In this document: piece by piece, positions 44,346 through 55,998 of the stretch
Layout: each line of letters starts with the position of its first letter
Numbering within the stretch: position 1 is the first letter of the stretch
Assembly (NCBI RefSeq): GCF_016808335.1
Contig: NC_053149.1
Location: 22,996,451 to 23,060,450, forward strand
From: Panicum virgatum
Lineage: Eukaryota > Streptophyta > Magnoliopsida > Poales > Poaceae
Reading direction: 5' to 3'
DNA length: 64,000 nucleotides
The notes under the pieces: model-generated
Told to the model about the DNA's origin: nothing
Database searches by the model: none
What the model saw: the letters and a program-made list of their open reading frames with translations, nothing else
Translations under genes and position numbers: made by a program

Positions 44346-45753
44346 TCTCGGAGCTTCGACCCACATCTACTTGATATCTCCCACACTACATGCACAACAC
44401 CAAATGAACCTGTACGGAAAAGGCTAGGACGGACTCTAGCTCTAGTCGGCGGAACCTTAGGTTTGGTCAATCAAGTTCTAGTCCCGTTCGTTCCTCATCG
44501 CGGCAGTTTGTGCACTCTACCCGTCACTCTCCCCAATCTATGAGTTTAAATGATATCCATGACTAATCACTAAAAGTAAACTCAAAGATATCCTCTGGTT
44601 GTGTGCTTCTTTATGATTGGCTTGCATACACTTTATTCTTTGCTAAACCTAAACCTATGAATCATATCTTAGGGAACCCATAATTGTTAAATTGTTGAAT
44701 AGTTAGATATGGTTTGATGAAAGAATCCTCGCTTTATCTGCTTATATGTTTGGGAAATTTTTATAAAAAGAGAAACCTCCATTGCTTTACAACTCCACGT
44801 GTTTGTCCTACTGGAGCTATATGTCAACCTTCATGATACAAACTTTATACATATGTGCCTTGTTGTTGCATTGAGCTTCATCAAATTTTGTGACGCTAGT
44901 GAGATAGATTCCATATTTGCTTGATCAAGATCACGTACGCACCACAAGCAAAACTTCTATACTAGAAGTTAGCTATTCCATTCCATCCATTCCGCAAAAT
45001 CCATGGAAATGATCTCTCTCTCCATATTATCCTTCAAATGAGGCATGGGCTATAAAAAAAGAAAAAAAGAGAGAGAGGAAAGATGGCATGCCAAAGAAAC
45101 ATGACGCATAGTGAGCGAGAGAGAAAAGATGGCGTGCCAAAAAAGCACGACCAAAAAGAAGGAAAAATATTGGACACAAGAATGTCCAAGAAAAAAAAAG
45201 AAAAATCATATAGCCATGACCTCATGTCATTCAAATAAAAGTAGAGAAGGATTCATGCAAGAGGTGTTTTATTTTGATCATTTGCCATCCATGCTCCACA
45301 CATGCACAATCTTGATCAGTTTGTATGACCTGTCATCTCCATGGATTCGTTGTTTGATTTTGCAATATATGTGACACATGTGCATGCTTCCTTTTTACAT
45401 ACCATGAGCTCCACATAAGCTATCTTTAGAAGTAGGATGAAAAGAAGCAAGGCCTTGGTAAGGATATATAAACATTGAGTAACATGAGAGAAGTAAAGTT
45501 GTGGAGGGGACTGAAGTCAGAACCGTATCATCGCCTCTACTTCTTGATATATAGAAGGAAAGTGGAGGAGACTGAAGTCAGCACCGTTCCGCTCTTCAAC
45601 TTTCCAAACAATTTATGGTAGACACATCAAAATTCATAGGTAAAGGTGATGCTTAGAATAATATGTTTGCAGGTGTCATATCTTATGGGAGTCAGATCCG
45701 CCTTAATCCTAGCCTTTACTCGTGACGAGCAAAGGAATAAGTGTGCGGGATCT

Positions 45754-45960
45754 TGTTGACGGTCTATTTTGACCCAGTATGACCATCAACTATCGCACAA
45801 AATAAAAGCATCAAAGGGAATAAATGTTAGCATATGATGATTTACTGACAAATTTCAAGATGCTAGTCTGGAAATGTGTGTAGGTCAATTTGGGCCAAAA
45901 ATGCAAAAAACTAGCAAGTGTGATCAGAGGCACGAATTCTCGGACAATCACAAGCAAAAA
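45754..45960 (+). repeat. Element E 3' LTR, first piece
   Basis: Starts TGTTGACGGTCTATTTTG after a weak purine tract and is cut at 45961 by a CACTA element. Confidence 0.8.
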
Positions 45961-46259
45961 CACTACAAAAAATCTGTTGATCTATGACGATTAAATTTCA
46001 TCACAGATCACTAAAAAACTGTCATAAAACAGTATCTATGACGATTTCAAATTCCGTCATGTATTGAGCGTCACAGATCACACCTCGTGACGTTCCTTAA
46101 AATTTCGTCATGGATTGCTTGATCCATAACGTTTTGAAACCATCATAGAATATCCCCGGGCCCTCAAAGCCCAACCCAAGCTCGTTTTCTATGACGAAAA
46201 TAAACATCACAAATAGTATAATTTTTCGTCACAGATTCAATTGCTTTGTCACACATTGA

Positions 46260-46400
46260 TTACATGAAGGATGACGTGGCTGGTGATTTGGCGATGACAT
46301 AGCTGCTGACATGGCAATGATGTGGAATGTGATGCTGGCAAGGCAGGTGATGTGGCAATCGACATGACAGGTGACGTGGCAAGTGACATTAGCCTTGCGG
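46260..46400 (+). repeat. Degenerate tandem repeats of ggtgatgtggca type
   Basis: Words gatgacgtggc, ggtgatttggc, gacatggcaatgatgtgg, aggtgatgtggcaa and aggtgacgtggcaa follow each other within 140 bp just inside the left subterminal zone. Confidence 0.65.
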
Positions 46401-46699
46401 CCCAATTCAGAGTGGGCCTGATTTCAGCCCAACATTTAAGATTAGCTAACCAGATTCAGATTTATAGACAGGCCATTTACCAAAACAAAAGTTTCAGCCC
46501 AAAAGTCACAATAATCAATTACAGCCCAAATTATAACCTCATATCAATAATGTTAGCATCCCAGCATCATGACACCATAATAATGGATCACATAAAGTTC
46601 TTTCCATGTATCAAAACTAGCAGTCTAGCATTGCAGGATAGAAGACAACAAAATACAAGAACATATAGAAGAAATCATTGGTAACCACCAGCAGCAACT

Positions 46700-48610
46700 A
46701 TGGATGCAAATACTTCCTTTTCACCACCTATCAGTATTGATGAGAGTGTTGTGGCAGCACATTTGGCTACCAATGATTTCTTCTCTGCGAGGCTTCTCTT
46801 CTATTCTAATTGCCAGTTCTTTAACCCTTTAAATCACCTGCACAAATTAATGTCAATGCATAGTTAACTTTTGAGAATTGCAGGGAATCCAAAAGATTGG
46901 CTGCTCAAAAGAAAGATGGTAGTTACAAACATACATGTCTCTTCAAAGTAAATTGAAGACAAACATTTTTATTTGAAGTTTCGAATATACTACATCAAAT
47001 AAGGAGCTCTGGTTGATAAGCTTCAAACATAAAAACGTCAACAAGCTGATATGAATGGTTCTTTTATATGTTCTAATGTACAAATGACATCATCTTAGTC
47101 TCACATTGGCATGGATAAGATAAAACTATGTTCCATAAAAGCTATGTTACTAGACCTCATAAAAGCTATAATTGCATTGAGCTATCTCCATATATCATTT
47201 TTGCACATGGCAACCTAGTTACTCTTGCACATTTAGGAATGCCGAAGCAGGTTATTTGATTAGCAAGAGACATAGCTGCATGAAAATAACATGGGACAGT
47301 AAATTAAAACATGCGAAGTCTGCAAGTTGTTCATCTTTTCTCAGAATCAGGTTAAAAATTGACCATATGTTTTATCTCGTATGAATAATCGACAGATTTT
47401 CCAAGTCACATAAGATGCCATTTATTCAACATTTTTGTGCGGCCACAGCAACCTCAGCATGCATGCACATGGAATTAGCCAATTAAGTTCGGAAGCATTC
47501 CAAAAGAAACAAGGTCAAAGACAAGAAAATGTTTTGTTCACTTACACTAGCAGCAAAAGCAGCAACAAGGATTTAGATTTGTGCTGGATCCTCCTACACG
47601 AATGCACAAGCACATTGCAGATCTATAGTGCATAGCAGAGAAGATGGATTTTGATTTGCATGTCTGATGGATTCAGTCAGACGTTTCAACGAATATCTAG
47701 CATGCAAATTATTAGAACAAAGATGTAGTATCTACTCGCCTGGGAGGGGTGGCACCCCAGCTCCTCACACGGTTGCGAGTAGCAACTCTGGCCTCCCCAG
47801 CACCATGCAATAGATTGAATGCTTCCAAAGAAGTTAGAGGACATCAGCAGCACCCTGCAATAAACTCATTTTAGTTATCATCAAGTGAGCTAAAGTGGTC
47901 ATCATGACACATGCTGAAGACAACCAAAAGCACCTCGAAAGTATGCTATTCACCACAGTAATAGAAGCTAGGAAACCTACAAAACTAGAGATGACCAGAC
48001 CATTCTTACTCCTAAATCTGACAAGATCTAATTACAGGGATTTGATATGCATTGGTACTTGATCGATTGTTCCCAAGTGCTATTATAATATGGAGTACTA
48101 ATCAAAATAGACAAAGCATGCCTCTCAAATTGGTAGCTATAGCAACTGAGCAAAGCTATGGAGCTACACACGTCAAACACCTGCTATGCATATATAAGTA
48201 TCAGACAACTAGAACAAAGATTACTAAATTAAAGGGCAAACTAATTACTGTAACAAGTAGAAAGGCAAAACAGTCAAAGCAAGATTTAATGACTACTACT
48301 AAAGATAAAATCTGAAGCACACAAACATACTAATCCTAGAGCTGATGGTTCATATCAGTCATGGATAATGTCCCTCCAAATATTCTAAGCAATAAGACAA
48401 GCAGTAGCTGTATACTCGTTTTTTATGTTAGAAACTAAGTACGCACGGTAGGATATTAGCAGCAGCAAACATTAAGATGTTAAGGAAATAGAGTAGTAGC
48501 AAACAATAGGAAATATAGCAGCAGCTAGGTGCGACAAATCTCTCAGAACTTCAGATCGAAAAGCAATTTAGAGGCAAAGAGCTCACGCATCAGGAAGCAA
48601 CCGTTTTACC
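46700..48610 (-). other. Possible downstream exons of a minus-strand non-coding transcript
   Basis: If transcription starts near 49170, a splice donor (minus-strand CAG|GTAAAAC at 48610/48609) and acceptors such as TTGCAG at 47855-47860 could define exons, but no long protein results. This is inference from splice-like words only. The rest of the interval shows nothing recognisable. Confidence 0.25.
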
Positions 48611-49216
48611 TGTTCTTCTTGACTTCTTGTTGTTCCTGCAGATGGCTGTGCCGCCGGGGAGGGAGAAACCACCGCACGGAAGGAGAGCTGCATCGAGCCG
48701 ACTTGCTGCTCAGGGAAGAAGAGTCTGTGCCGTCGCCTGGAGAGCTTGCGAGCAGCCAGGCCTCCTGGATCCGCGCCGCTGGAAGCCAAGCTCGACAGCT
48801 TGAGCCGCCGGGGAAGAAGCCCGCAGTCTCGATTCGCGCCGAACCGGAGAGGAAGAAGCACCGCCTGCTCTTGATCCGTCACCGCTGCGCCGAATCTGGG
48901 TCCGCGGCGGACGGATCTTGGCGCCTGCCACTGCCAGCCCCCATGGCCGGGTGTTGCGCCCCACACCCCCCCCCCCCCCCGCCCGCGCATGGCCTGGAGT
49001 CAGAGGAGGAGGGCATGGGTGTGTGCAGCTCAGGAACGAGGAGGAGGGCATGGGTGCGTGCAGCTCAGGAACAGGGAGGCGGAGGAGCAGGATGCGAGGA
49101 GATGAAGGAGCAGAGTGCGGAGGAGAGGAGGCGCGAGGAGCCGGGATTCTGAGGAGCGCGACGAGTGGGAGACGAGGAGCTCGGGGTTTAGCTCCTTTTA
49201 TACTATGGGAGCGCAA
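48529..49216 (-). other. GC-rich promoter-proximal segment inside the CACTA element
   Basis: A minus-strand TATA box (TATAAAAG, 49195-49202) precedes about 600 bp of GC-rich sequence with overlapping open frames on both strands, the longest being 168 codons on the minus and 207 on the plus. None shows a domain; they are rich in Pro, Arg and Ser and include a run of 16 C (about 48965-48980). It looks like the first exon or leader of a captured or element-specific transcript rather than a defined protein. Confidence 0.35.
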
Positions 49217-49299
49217 TGATGACCGTCAGATTAGAGATCAATGGTCTGGAACAATTGGGCCTTGTAGAGCGACCCAAACACAGCCCATATTATCGTAGC

Positions 49300-50325
49300 T
49301 TAGTGTTTTTCTTTTTCTTTTTTCTATTTAAAGCACTTTTGTGAAGTAGCTTTCAAAAAAATATATCATAAATATCCAATACACTTTTAAAATATACTAG
49401 ACAACATTGAAGTTGTCATGTAGGAGCCCGCCTAAGCCCGGCCCGGCCCGCGTTAGAGGGGAAGATTAGCAAAGCGGGGATAAAATGAATAAAAAAAGCA
49501 GCAGAATACGAGAAGGATTTCTTTTCAAAAATTTGATTATATTTGGTATTTTCTATCATTTAAATGAATTTCTGCGGGCTTATAGAAAATAATTTCATGT
49601 TGAACTATGGGTACCTCTAATAATATTTAAAAAATTCACAAAAAAATATATTTAGACTTATAGTGTTACATTATAACCAATATGTTTGAGATAAATGAAA
49701 ATTTTAGTTATCTTATAGGGGCAATTCTAGCTTCTATCTTCCAATTACAACATATTAATTATAATAATATCTACATTTACTCAGAAAATTTTAAAAATTT
49801 ACATGACAACATAATAAGGGTTCATAAGCTTGTCATAAAAATTTCAAATGGTTTTTGTAAAGTGAAACTATACATTATTCACAGATGGATACATCTCTCA
49901 CATAGTTTCATATAGCTCAAGTCAAACTTTGATGTTTGTACACCATAAAGTCTTCCCTTGCTCATATACACCTCAGGATTGGATGTAGACTTACATTTAC
50001 TCTCCGAGTAACATTAGTGAATTAAAATTGCCACTTTGTTGTGCAAAAAGTTTAGTTTTCTATTTTTTAAATAACTAATTAAGCACCCCGAGAAAGTAGC
50101 TTACAAAATATAGCAACTAACATACAAACAAAAGCCACTAAATAAAAGACCATAATTTTCGAAACAAATAGAGACAAGAACCATCAAATTTGGAGTTCTT
50201 ATGAGGGAGAAATACCAATTACAAAATTCAATTACGGATTAAAAAGAAAAATATAACTTATATGTATGTTCTTCACTACAGGGCTATGTTACAAAATACG
50301 TTATAAAATATTCAATAATAACGTC
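49300..50325. other. AT-rich CACTA interior, no feature seen
   Basis: AT-rich DNA with no gene or repeat recognised. Confidence 0.5.
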
Positions 50326-50425
50326 ACAAGTGGACTCTCAGCGTAGTGGTTGGGCGTTGGGGGTCTTTATCCCCGTGTCCTGGTTCGAAGCCTAGGTACT
50401 CTCCCTATGGTTTTTTTTATCTCCG
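50326..50425 (+). mobile_element. tRNA-derived SINE-like segment
   Basis: Contains an A-box-like segment (tctcagcgtagtggttggg, 50337-50355) and a good B box (ggttcgaagcc, 50382-50392) at tRNA-like spacing, followed by a T-rich run. This is the pol III promoter layout of plant SINEs. No intact tRNA cloverleaf is evident, and no target duplication was found. Confidence 0.5.
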
Positions 50426-50483
50426 AATTAAGACAGCAGATACTTTGTATACAAAAAAATAATACCCGGATTCATCAAAAACG

Positions 50484-50700
50484 AAGCTGCAGTGCAGAGG
50501 TAAGGCGTTTGCTTGTTTTATTTTGAAGACCTGATTTCGATTCTCGCTAGCATCTACTTAATTTTTTTATTTTTCCAAATTAATACATGTACCCTATATG
50601 CCAGACCCATTGATGAATCGAGGTGCAGAAAGTGGTATTGTGGCCTAGTCTACTGTCAAAGACCAGGTTTCAAACGCTGTGTATGGTTTTTTCCATTTTT
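50484..50700 (+). repeat. Two further degenerate tRNA-like units
   Basis: Unit 2: gcagaggtaaggcg (50495-50508) and gatttcgattctcgc (50533-50547), then a T run. Unit 3: gtgcagaaagtggtattgtgg and accaggtttcaaacgctg (50662-50679), then a T run. Each repeats the A-box, B-box, T-tail order of the segment at 50326, in the same direction. Confidence 0.35.
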
Positions 50701-51180
50701 TTCGTAATTATATTATTCCCTCCCAATCGCACTAGCGGCTCGGCTCATTAACACCAATGTTTTTTTTTAAAATGGGCAGGAGCACTTGTGCGCGACGTGG
50801 CCCAGCGGCTCGGCTCGGCCAAACATTCGGCGTGCACGGCGTGCAGCGCTGCGGAAACAGCCTAGCACCAGCAGCTGGTGGGATCGTGCATGCACAGGCG
50901 TAGGGCAGCAATACTTTGGTTTGTAATCTATCACTTTCGTGATGCAGTTAAACAACTATTGGATCAATTGTTTCGATCTTTGTTTCCATTTAGTTTTATA
51001 TATTGCGGGATTGCCTATTCTATCACTCTACTCTAGTGCGACATCAAGTCCCTCTACTTATTATTTAAGGACACGTGCAATTACACATTATATATGGAAA
51101 CCATATGAAAATATTCAAATGTTAACAATAACATATTTTCCTTTGCCTCAGCCACAGTAAAAAAAATAATGCAGACCTAG

Positions 51181-51292
51181 CTCGCAAGGGGGCCCCACTC
51201 AGCACCCTACGTGCTGCGCTAACTAGGCTGCTGACCAGCCTCGCAAGTGGGCCCCACTCGATAGACCACGTGTGCGCTGACTAGGCTGCCAC
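51181..51292. repeat. Direct repeat of about 52 bp
   Basis: The words ctcgcaag-gggccccactc, cacgtg/tacgtg and actaggctgc recur in the same order (51181-51233 and 51241-51292). Confidence 0.75.
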
Positions 51293-51576
51293 ATAAGCAT
51301 CAAATAAGAGAAGAAAAAACTTAAATAAAAATGATGAATGTCAAAACAAACAGTTAAAATAACTATGACGATTTCTATGACATTAATGTTAAAACGTCAT
51401 GTTTTGTGGGCTCAATTATGACGAATTCGATAAAACATCACTAAGTTTTGGGCCTAGAGCCCATACCTTCAAATTCATGACGAAAATCTGAAAATTGTCA
51501 TGGATTGTGTGCAATTGTGACGCTTGTTTAAAATGTAATAAAATTTTCGTCATAGATCATCATATTTCTTTTAGTG

Positions 51577-52753
51577 AAAGGACCCACTTGACAACCTCAC
51601 ATGAGAAGTAAACACAGACCATGAACATGTCATCAATCCAAGGTGACACCTTCTCGACGAATCAGGCGCGTTCATGAGGATCTACGGGCCTACCAGAGAT
51701 AGCAAACTGTCTTAAGAAGGGCCCACTCACCCATAACCGACCTTGAGAACTTCCAAGCAACTTCCTGGACGAAATTGGTGTCGTTTAGACACTTTTACGA
51801 GTCGGCCGAGTATGGTCGCCCGACCTAAGGTCAGTGCCTCTTGAGCCCATCTTCCACGTGTCGGCTCCTTGTGGCATCCCAAAGGCGGTTCCTCATGATT
51901 GGCGGTGCACCTCACCACGCGAAGGCCCTTTTCCCCCTCTATAAATATGAGGGGAGGGGGTAAGAATAGGAGCATCTCACACTTGCACTCTCTTCTCTTT
52001 TTTGGAGTTTAGAGTTCTCTTGTAAGAGTTAGGGGGTAAAGGTATGCAGGAGGGGCGCCGGAATGTCGGTGCTCTTCTCCATCTAGTACCTCTACGAGAG
52101 TGAGGGGGAGTCGGGGAAAGTGCCAGACCTGTCGGCACTCTTCTCCGTTTGTACCTCGACGGATGATTATCGGTCTGTAAGTGTTCATGACTTACTCAGT
52201 ATTCATAATTTCATAATTATCTGTCCAATTCAGTTAGTAGTTCTATGTTGTTTATTAGATTGAGTGTCTACTAGTATTATAGTAGTTAGCTCTAGTCTAA
52301 GGCTCCTAATAGAGATGGATGTCCTTGCGCAAGACTAGAGTTAGTAAACGATAGTGTAGGCGTGGTACCTGGGCTAGACTTTATCATTGGATTGTTGTGC
52401 CTCCCACGATTTGTAGAGGTAGCTGTAGGTGGTGACAACCCTGTTTAGTGAAACCGTAATCGTCCACATTAGGTTGCATGATAGCAGCCTATGCCGGAAC
52501 TTCTAGTTTGACCAGGCAAAGTCGGCACCCAACGTACGTAAACAGCTGATTCTTATTCTAATATTACCTTGAATCTGAAAAGTCCTCTCAGCCCCTTACC
52601 TCTTCCTTAGTATGGTGTCCTTGGACCAATTCAAGCCTTAGATGACATACTCATGTTCCATGCGGATACGATACCCCGGAATACTCTTGGGTGAAAGCTC
52701 CGACGATTCCGTGCGCTTGCAGATTTCATTCGTGATGCTAAGAAATGTCAACA
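51577..52753 (+). repeat. Element E 3' LTR, second piece
   Basis: Resumes after the CACTA element. TATA box ctataaatat at 51939-51948; conserved LTR-end block 52668-52730; ends atgtcaaca. Confidence 0.85.
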
Positions 52754-53010
52754 GAACCTGAATAGGAAACATGAAATATTCCGGTGAAGGCTGTTCAGGC
52801 TCCCAACCGCTCAAGGCGAGGGATGAAATGTGAATAAGCCCCATCAACCAGAGCATATAGGTATGATCCAACTTACTCGATGTACATATGGGTGGAGTAA
52901 TATGCTGTGCGCAGGGTACCTGCAGGGGTGGATATTGATGGAACTCCTAATCCACGAAGCCTCAGTTTTAAGCTTTGCTTGAGGATGAGCAAAAGTTTAA
53001 GCTGGGGCGG
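52754..53010 (+). mobile_element. Element G: last 257 bp of its interior
   Basis: Non-coding tail ending gcttgaggatgagcaaaagtt and a purine tract tttaagctggggcgg, directly before an LTR start. Element E lies immediately to its left, so E probably inserted into or replaced the G interior. Confidence 0.7.
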
Positions 53011-54449
53011 TGTTGGCGGACATTATTTCCCATTCTAACCATCAACTTCTCATGAATAATTTGAGATTTTGCACTATGTTCTATGCATATTTTTAATTTT
53101 AATAAGTTCCACAAGTTTTGGATGAGTTGTGCTTGCACGAGATCACAACCCAAAAATGAACGAAATTGGATAAGTCCAGGCCACCCGGTCTCGACCGTGC
53201 CGGCCGGCCTGACACCTCAACATACAGGGATACACCCTTGTTACAAGAGCAACGTGACATGTTCACAATGCCCCTAAACCAGCGATTGGCACTTGATTTT
53301 GTCAATGGACCCGGAAGGCTTGGGCAAGAACCAAAAGGGCCCACAAGTCAGCATCCACAGGAGCAAACATCGATGATACCCACCCTAGGAGCAATCACAA
53401 GCCTTGATTTATAATGTTGGTGAAATGAAGGTCCAACAGGCTCCGGAGGCAGGCCGCCCGTCGTCCCCCCAGTTCGCCTGGCCTAAGAAAACGGAGTTTG
53501 GACCAAGTACCAGAAGAACCGACATCTAGAAGCAATCAAGACCGTCCCACAAAAAGGCGGTGCTAGGTGGCAGCACCCCTAGGCCATCCAGCCTAGGGGA
53601 GGCCTCCCGGCCCCACTTGGCAGCCCCTGGTGATGCCCTTTCGCGTGGAGTTGAAGCCATGTAAGGGGTAGCTTACTCTTGCAGCTACCGGCCAATTTCC
53701 GACCTCTAGTTGCTATAAATAGGACCCCCATCCTCAATTCTAACACACACAACGGAGTTCACTCTTCTCTTCATTTTTAGAGTAGGTTAGTAGTTGGGAG
53801 TTAGAGTCAAGTCGAGCTTGTCTCGGCCTCTCGGGGATCCAGAGTCGTCATCGGAGCTCGGTATAAGCTCTTGTATCTTTTCCTTTGACTTTATCAATAT
53901 AAGTAATCTTCTTTATTTACTTTGAGTCAGATTTACATTCCGCAAGTTATTTATCTTTCCGAGTACGAGTAATTGTCTATGGAAGCAATTCCTCTATTTC
54001 AGTTTAAGTTATCTATCTTATTTGTCGGAGCTTGTCTTATGGGTTTCCTCACCTGGACTAGTGAGCTCAAGTTAGTTCACTAGGTTGAGGGGGATTTCTT
54101 TTGAAGGCCTCAAGAGAAATCCAAGTACTGAGTGTAGACTTGGTGCTTGACTCAGTGCTAGCTAGAAAGTGTGTTCTACCCCACGGCACTGTAGTGGTAG
54201 TTGGCAAGTAGTGATAGCCTTGTCTGACCTTCGTAGTGGACCACATTCGGGTGTTTTCATAGCAGTAGTTTCCGACTGTCGTTGGACTCCCTTCTCATCC
54301 CTGTTTGAGTCCTTCTCTGAGGCTGCCGAAGTGAGCTCCAGGTTCTCGACATCAAGGAAGAAGCTTAGGTATGTTCTAGTGAGGCTAGCTCAGTACTTTA
54401 GAAGTGTATCAGGTTTCCTTTCTTGCTCGTTGTCCTCCAAGCTGCTACC
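53011..54449 (+). repeat. Element G 3' LTR, 3' end missing
   Basis: Starts TGTTGGCGGACATTATTTCC after the purine tract. TATA box ctataaatag at 53713-53722. Its second half is related to the solo LTR at 20511-22378 read on the other strand (cgggtgttttcatag, gttggactccc). It is cut at 54449 by element B, so the expected ...CAACA end is missing. Confidence 0.8.
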
Positions 54450-55998
54450 TGTTGGCATTTCATAGCGCAATCACTAGGAATGGGGTTGTTAAGCTCGTCC
54501 CTAGCAACGGCGCCAGAAATGCTAGGTTGGTATGTCTTAATGTTTAAAGAAAGATCCGCAAGCACACGGATATACCGCTGTAGCATTTCACCTGGAAGTA
54601 TTCAGGGTATCGTTATTTATATTTTTTGCAAGGGATGGCTAGGTTATGTAAAGATATTTACTAGTTACAAAACTATGACATTATGAAATAAGGTGCAGAC
54701 TACTAATTATACAGGGGTAAGTGATAAATAAAGGATAATCGGGGTAATGTGACACACACAGACCAGCCAACTCTCATGAATAAAGAATAAACAAGCACAG
54801 CTAAGGTTAGTGGGAGCATAGGCAAACAAATCCTAGTATACTATTCATGTTAGCAGATAAGTTATGTTAGCCACATGCTTAGAACTACAGGTGCTAGGAA
54901 ATTAGGGGCATCGGGGAGAATGACCCGCATTGGAGAACATCCAGTTCTGTTTCATCTTTGCATGAACTCCTACACGATACCCGAACATCGGGGAGTACGC
55001 TAACCGAGAAGCAGTTTCCTAGCGGACCGACAGGGCTGTCACCACCTGCGGTCTACCCTAGTCAAACCGTGGAGCACTGTCATATCCGAGGGATCCTGCA
55101 TACCTGGGCACCATGCCCGCATATGAGGTCACTACATTAGTACCCCCGGGTCCCACACCCTTCCGATGGACAGGTAAGATGCTAAGGCAAGCCCGAAAGC
55201 ACAACGAACCGATATCCTTACCCAGACCATCTGGTCTAAGCAAGCAACTAGTATAACTTGATAAAGCATAGATCAAGGCTAAGCAAGCTAAGAACATATC
55301 AAGATAACCAAGAACAAACTCAGTATAAATAGCATAATGAATGTCGGAATACAAAGCCATACCAGAGGCCGAGGATTGTTCGCTGACCCCGAGGACGACT
55401 GAATTCGCTGAAGAGATGAAGTACTAGCCTAGCTCCACTACCCTAAGGAGTACTAGTCACAAGAGAGTGTGAGAGAGAGGCCTTCTAGTGGTGTGTGTGA
55501 TGTGAGAGAGAAGAGGCCCCTTTTATAGCTTGGATAGGTTGGTTCCCGCCATCTCCTTGTATGGAAACATCAGCCACCGACTTCATCAGGATAAGATCAG
55601 CCTTCCCGCCAAAATGCACCTGGACAGGTGCTTGTCCAGGTTCGGCCGAACCATGGGTTCGGCCGGCCCCACTTTGCCACCTCTGGCCACCGTCTTTCTC
55701 TGGTACACTGCCTGGTGGGCCCTGATGTTGGTACGTCGTTGCCAGGGCTTCGTTGGTCGGTTAGGTCTGGTTTGTGGGCCTCTTTTGCATGTGTTACGTA
55801 GGCCACGATCTTCTGCGACTTTATCTACGTATTCTTCGTGTTTTCTTCTTATTCCAGACTTGTGCTCCAGAAAACATAAATCTTCGAAAACAATTGTGGA
55901 GCTAGGTTAGTGATACAAATATGCAAGTAAGGGGTATGGTTTTCCTTCTTTATTGAGTATAGTTGACGGTCATATTTCGCACTTAATGACCATCAACA
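54450..55998 (-). repeat. Element B 3' LTR
   Basis: 1,549 bp, TGTTGGCATTTC...CATCAACA. It contains an internal PBS-like site (54498-54514), the LTR-end block (54553-54612) and a minus-strand TATA box (TATAAAAGGG, 55518-55527). Confidence 0.88.
54498..54514 (-). other. tRNA-Asp-type primer site embedded in the left LTR of B
   Basis: Minus-strand TGGCGCCGTTGCTAGGG inside the LTR; the same site is at 63600-63617 in the other LTR. Confidence 0.75.

Larger units (their letters stand above)
43157..45753 (+). other. Element E 3' interior, non-coding
   Basis: No pol domain. It contains two extra purine tracts. Near 45030-45210 the sequence alternates purine-rich gaaaaaga-type runs. The true tract before the 3' LTR (45736-45753, aagtgtgcgggatct) is degenerate. 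Confidence 0.6.
45961..51576. mobile_element. Non-autonomous CACTA element, 5.6 kb, TSD AAA
   Basis: The left end is CACTACAAAAAATCTG and the right end, on the minus strand, is CACTAAAAGAAATATG; both continue into atgatctatgacg-like sequence. Flanks are aaa on each side. Both subterminal zones (45975-46270 and 51360-51560) hold repeated tctatgacga and ttcgtcatgga words. No transposase is present. A GC-rich promoter-like zone with splice-like signals lies at 48.5-49.2 kb on the minus strand, and tRNA-like segments lie at 50.3-50.7 kb, so it may carry captured DNA. Confidence 0.85.
41162..52753 (+). mobile_element. Element E: Athila-like, gag and protease only
   Basis: The 5' LTR is reduced to its last about 294 bp (41162-41455); the rest was lost where element C abuts. 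It is followed by a tRNA-Asp-type primer site, gag, a protease remnant, 2.6 kb of non-coding DNA and a 3' LTR (45754-52753) split by a CACTA element. The two LTR pieces match over the retained part (for example ttgcatgatagcagc and aagtcctctcagccccttac in both). There is no RT or integrase between 43157 and 45753. Confidence 0.86.

Noticed and set aside
45033..45240. Short hydrophobic minus-strand frames resembling membrane proteins
   Set aside because: Complement of gaaaaag-type purine runs in element E; composition alone explains the Phe/Leu/Ser richness.
50326..50425. Intact tRNA gene
   Set aside because: A- and B-box-like words are present, but I could not form a complete acceptor stem or anticodon arm; SINE-like is the better reading.
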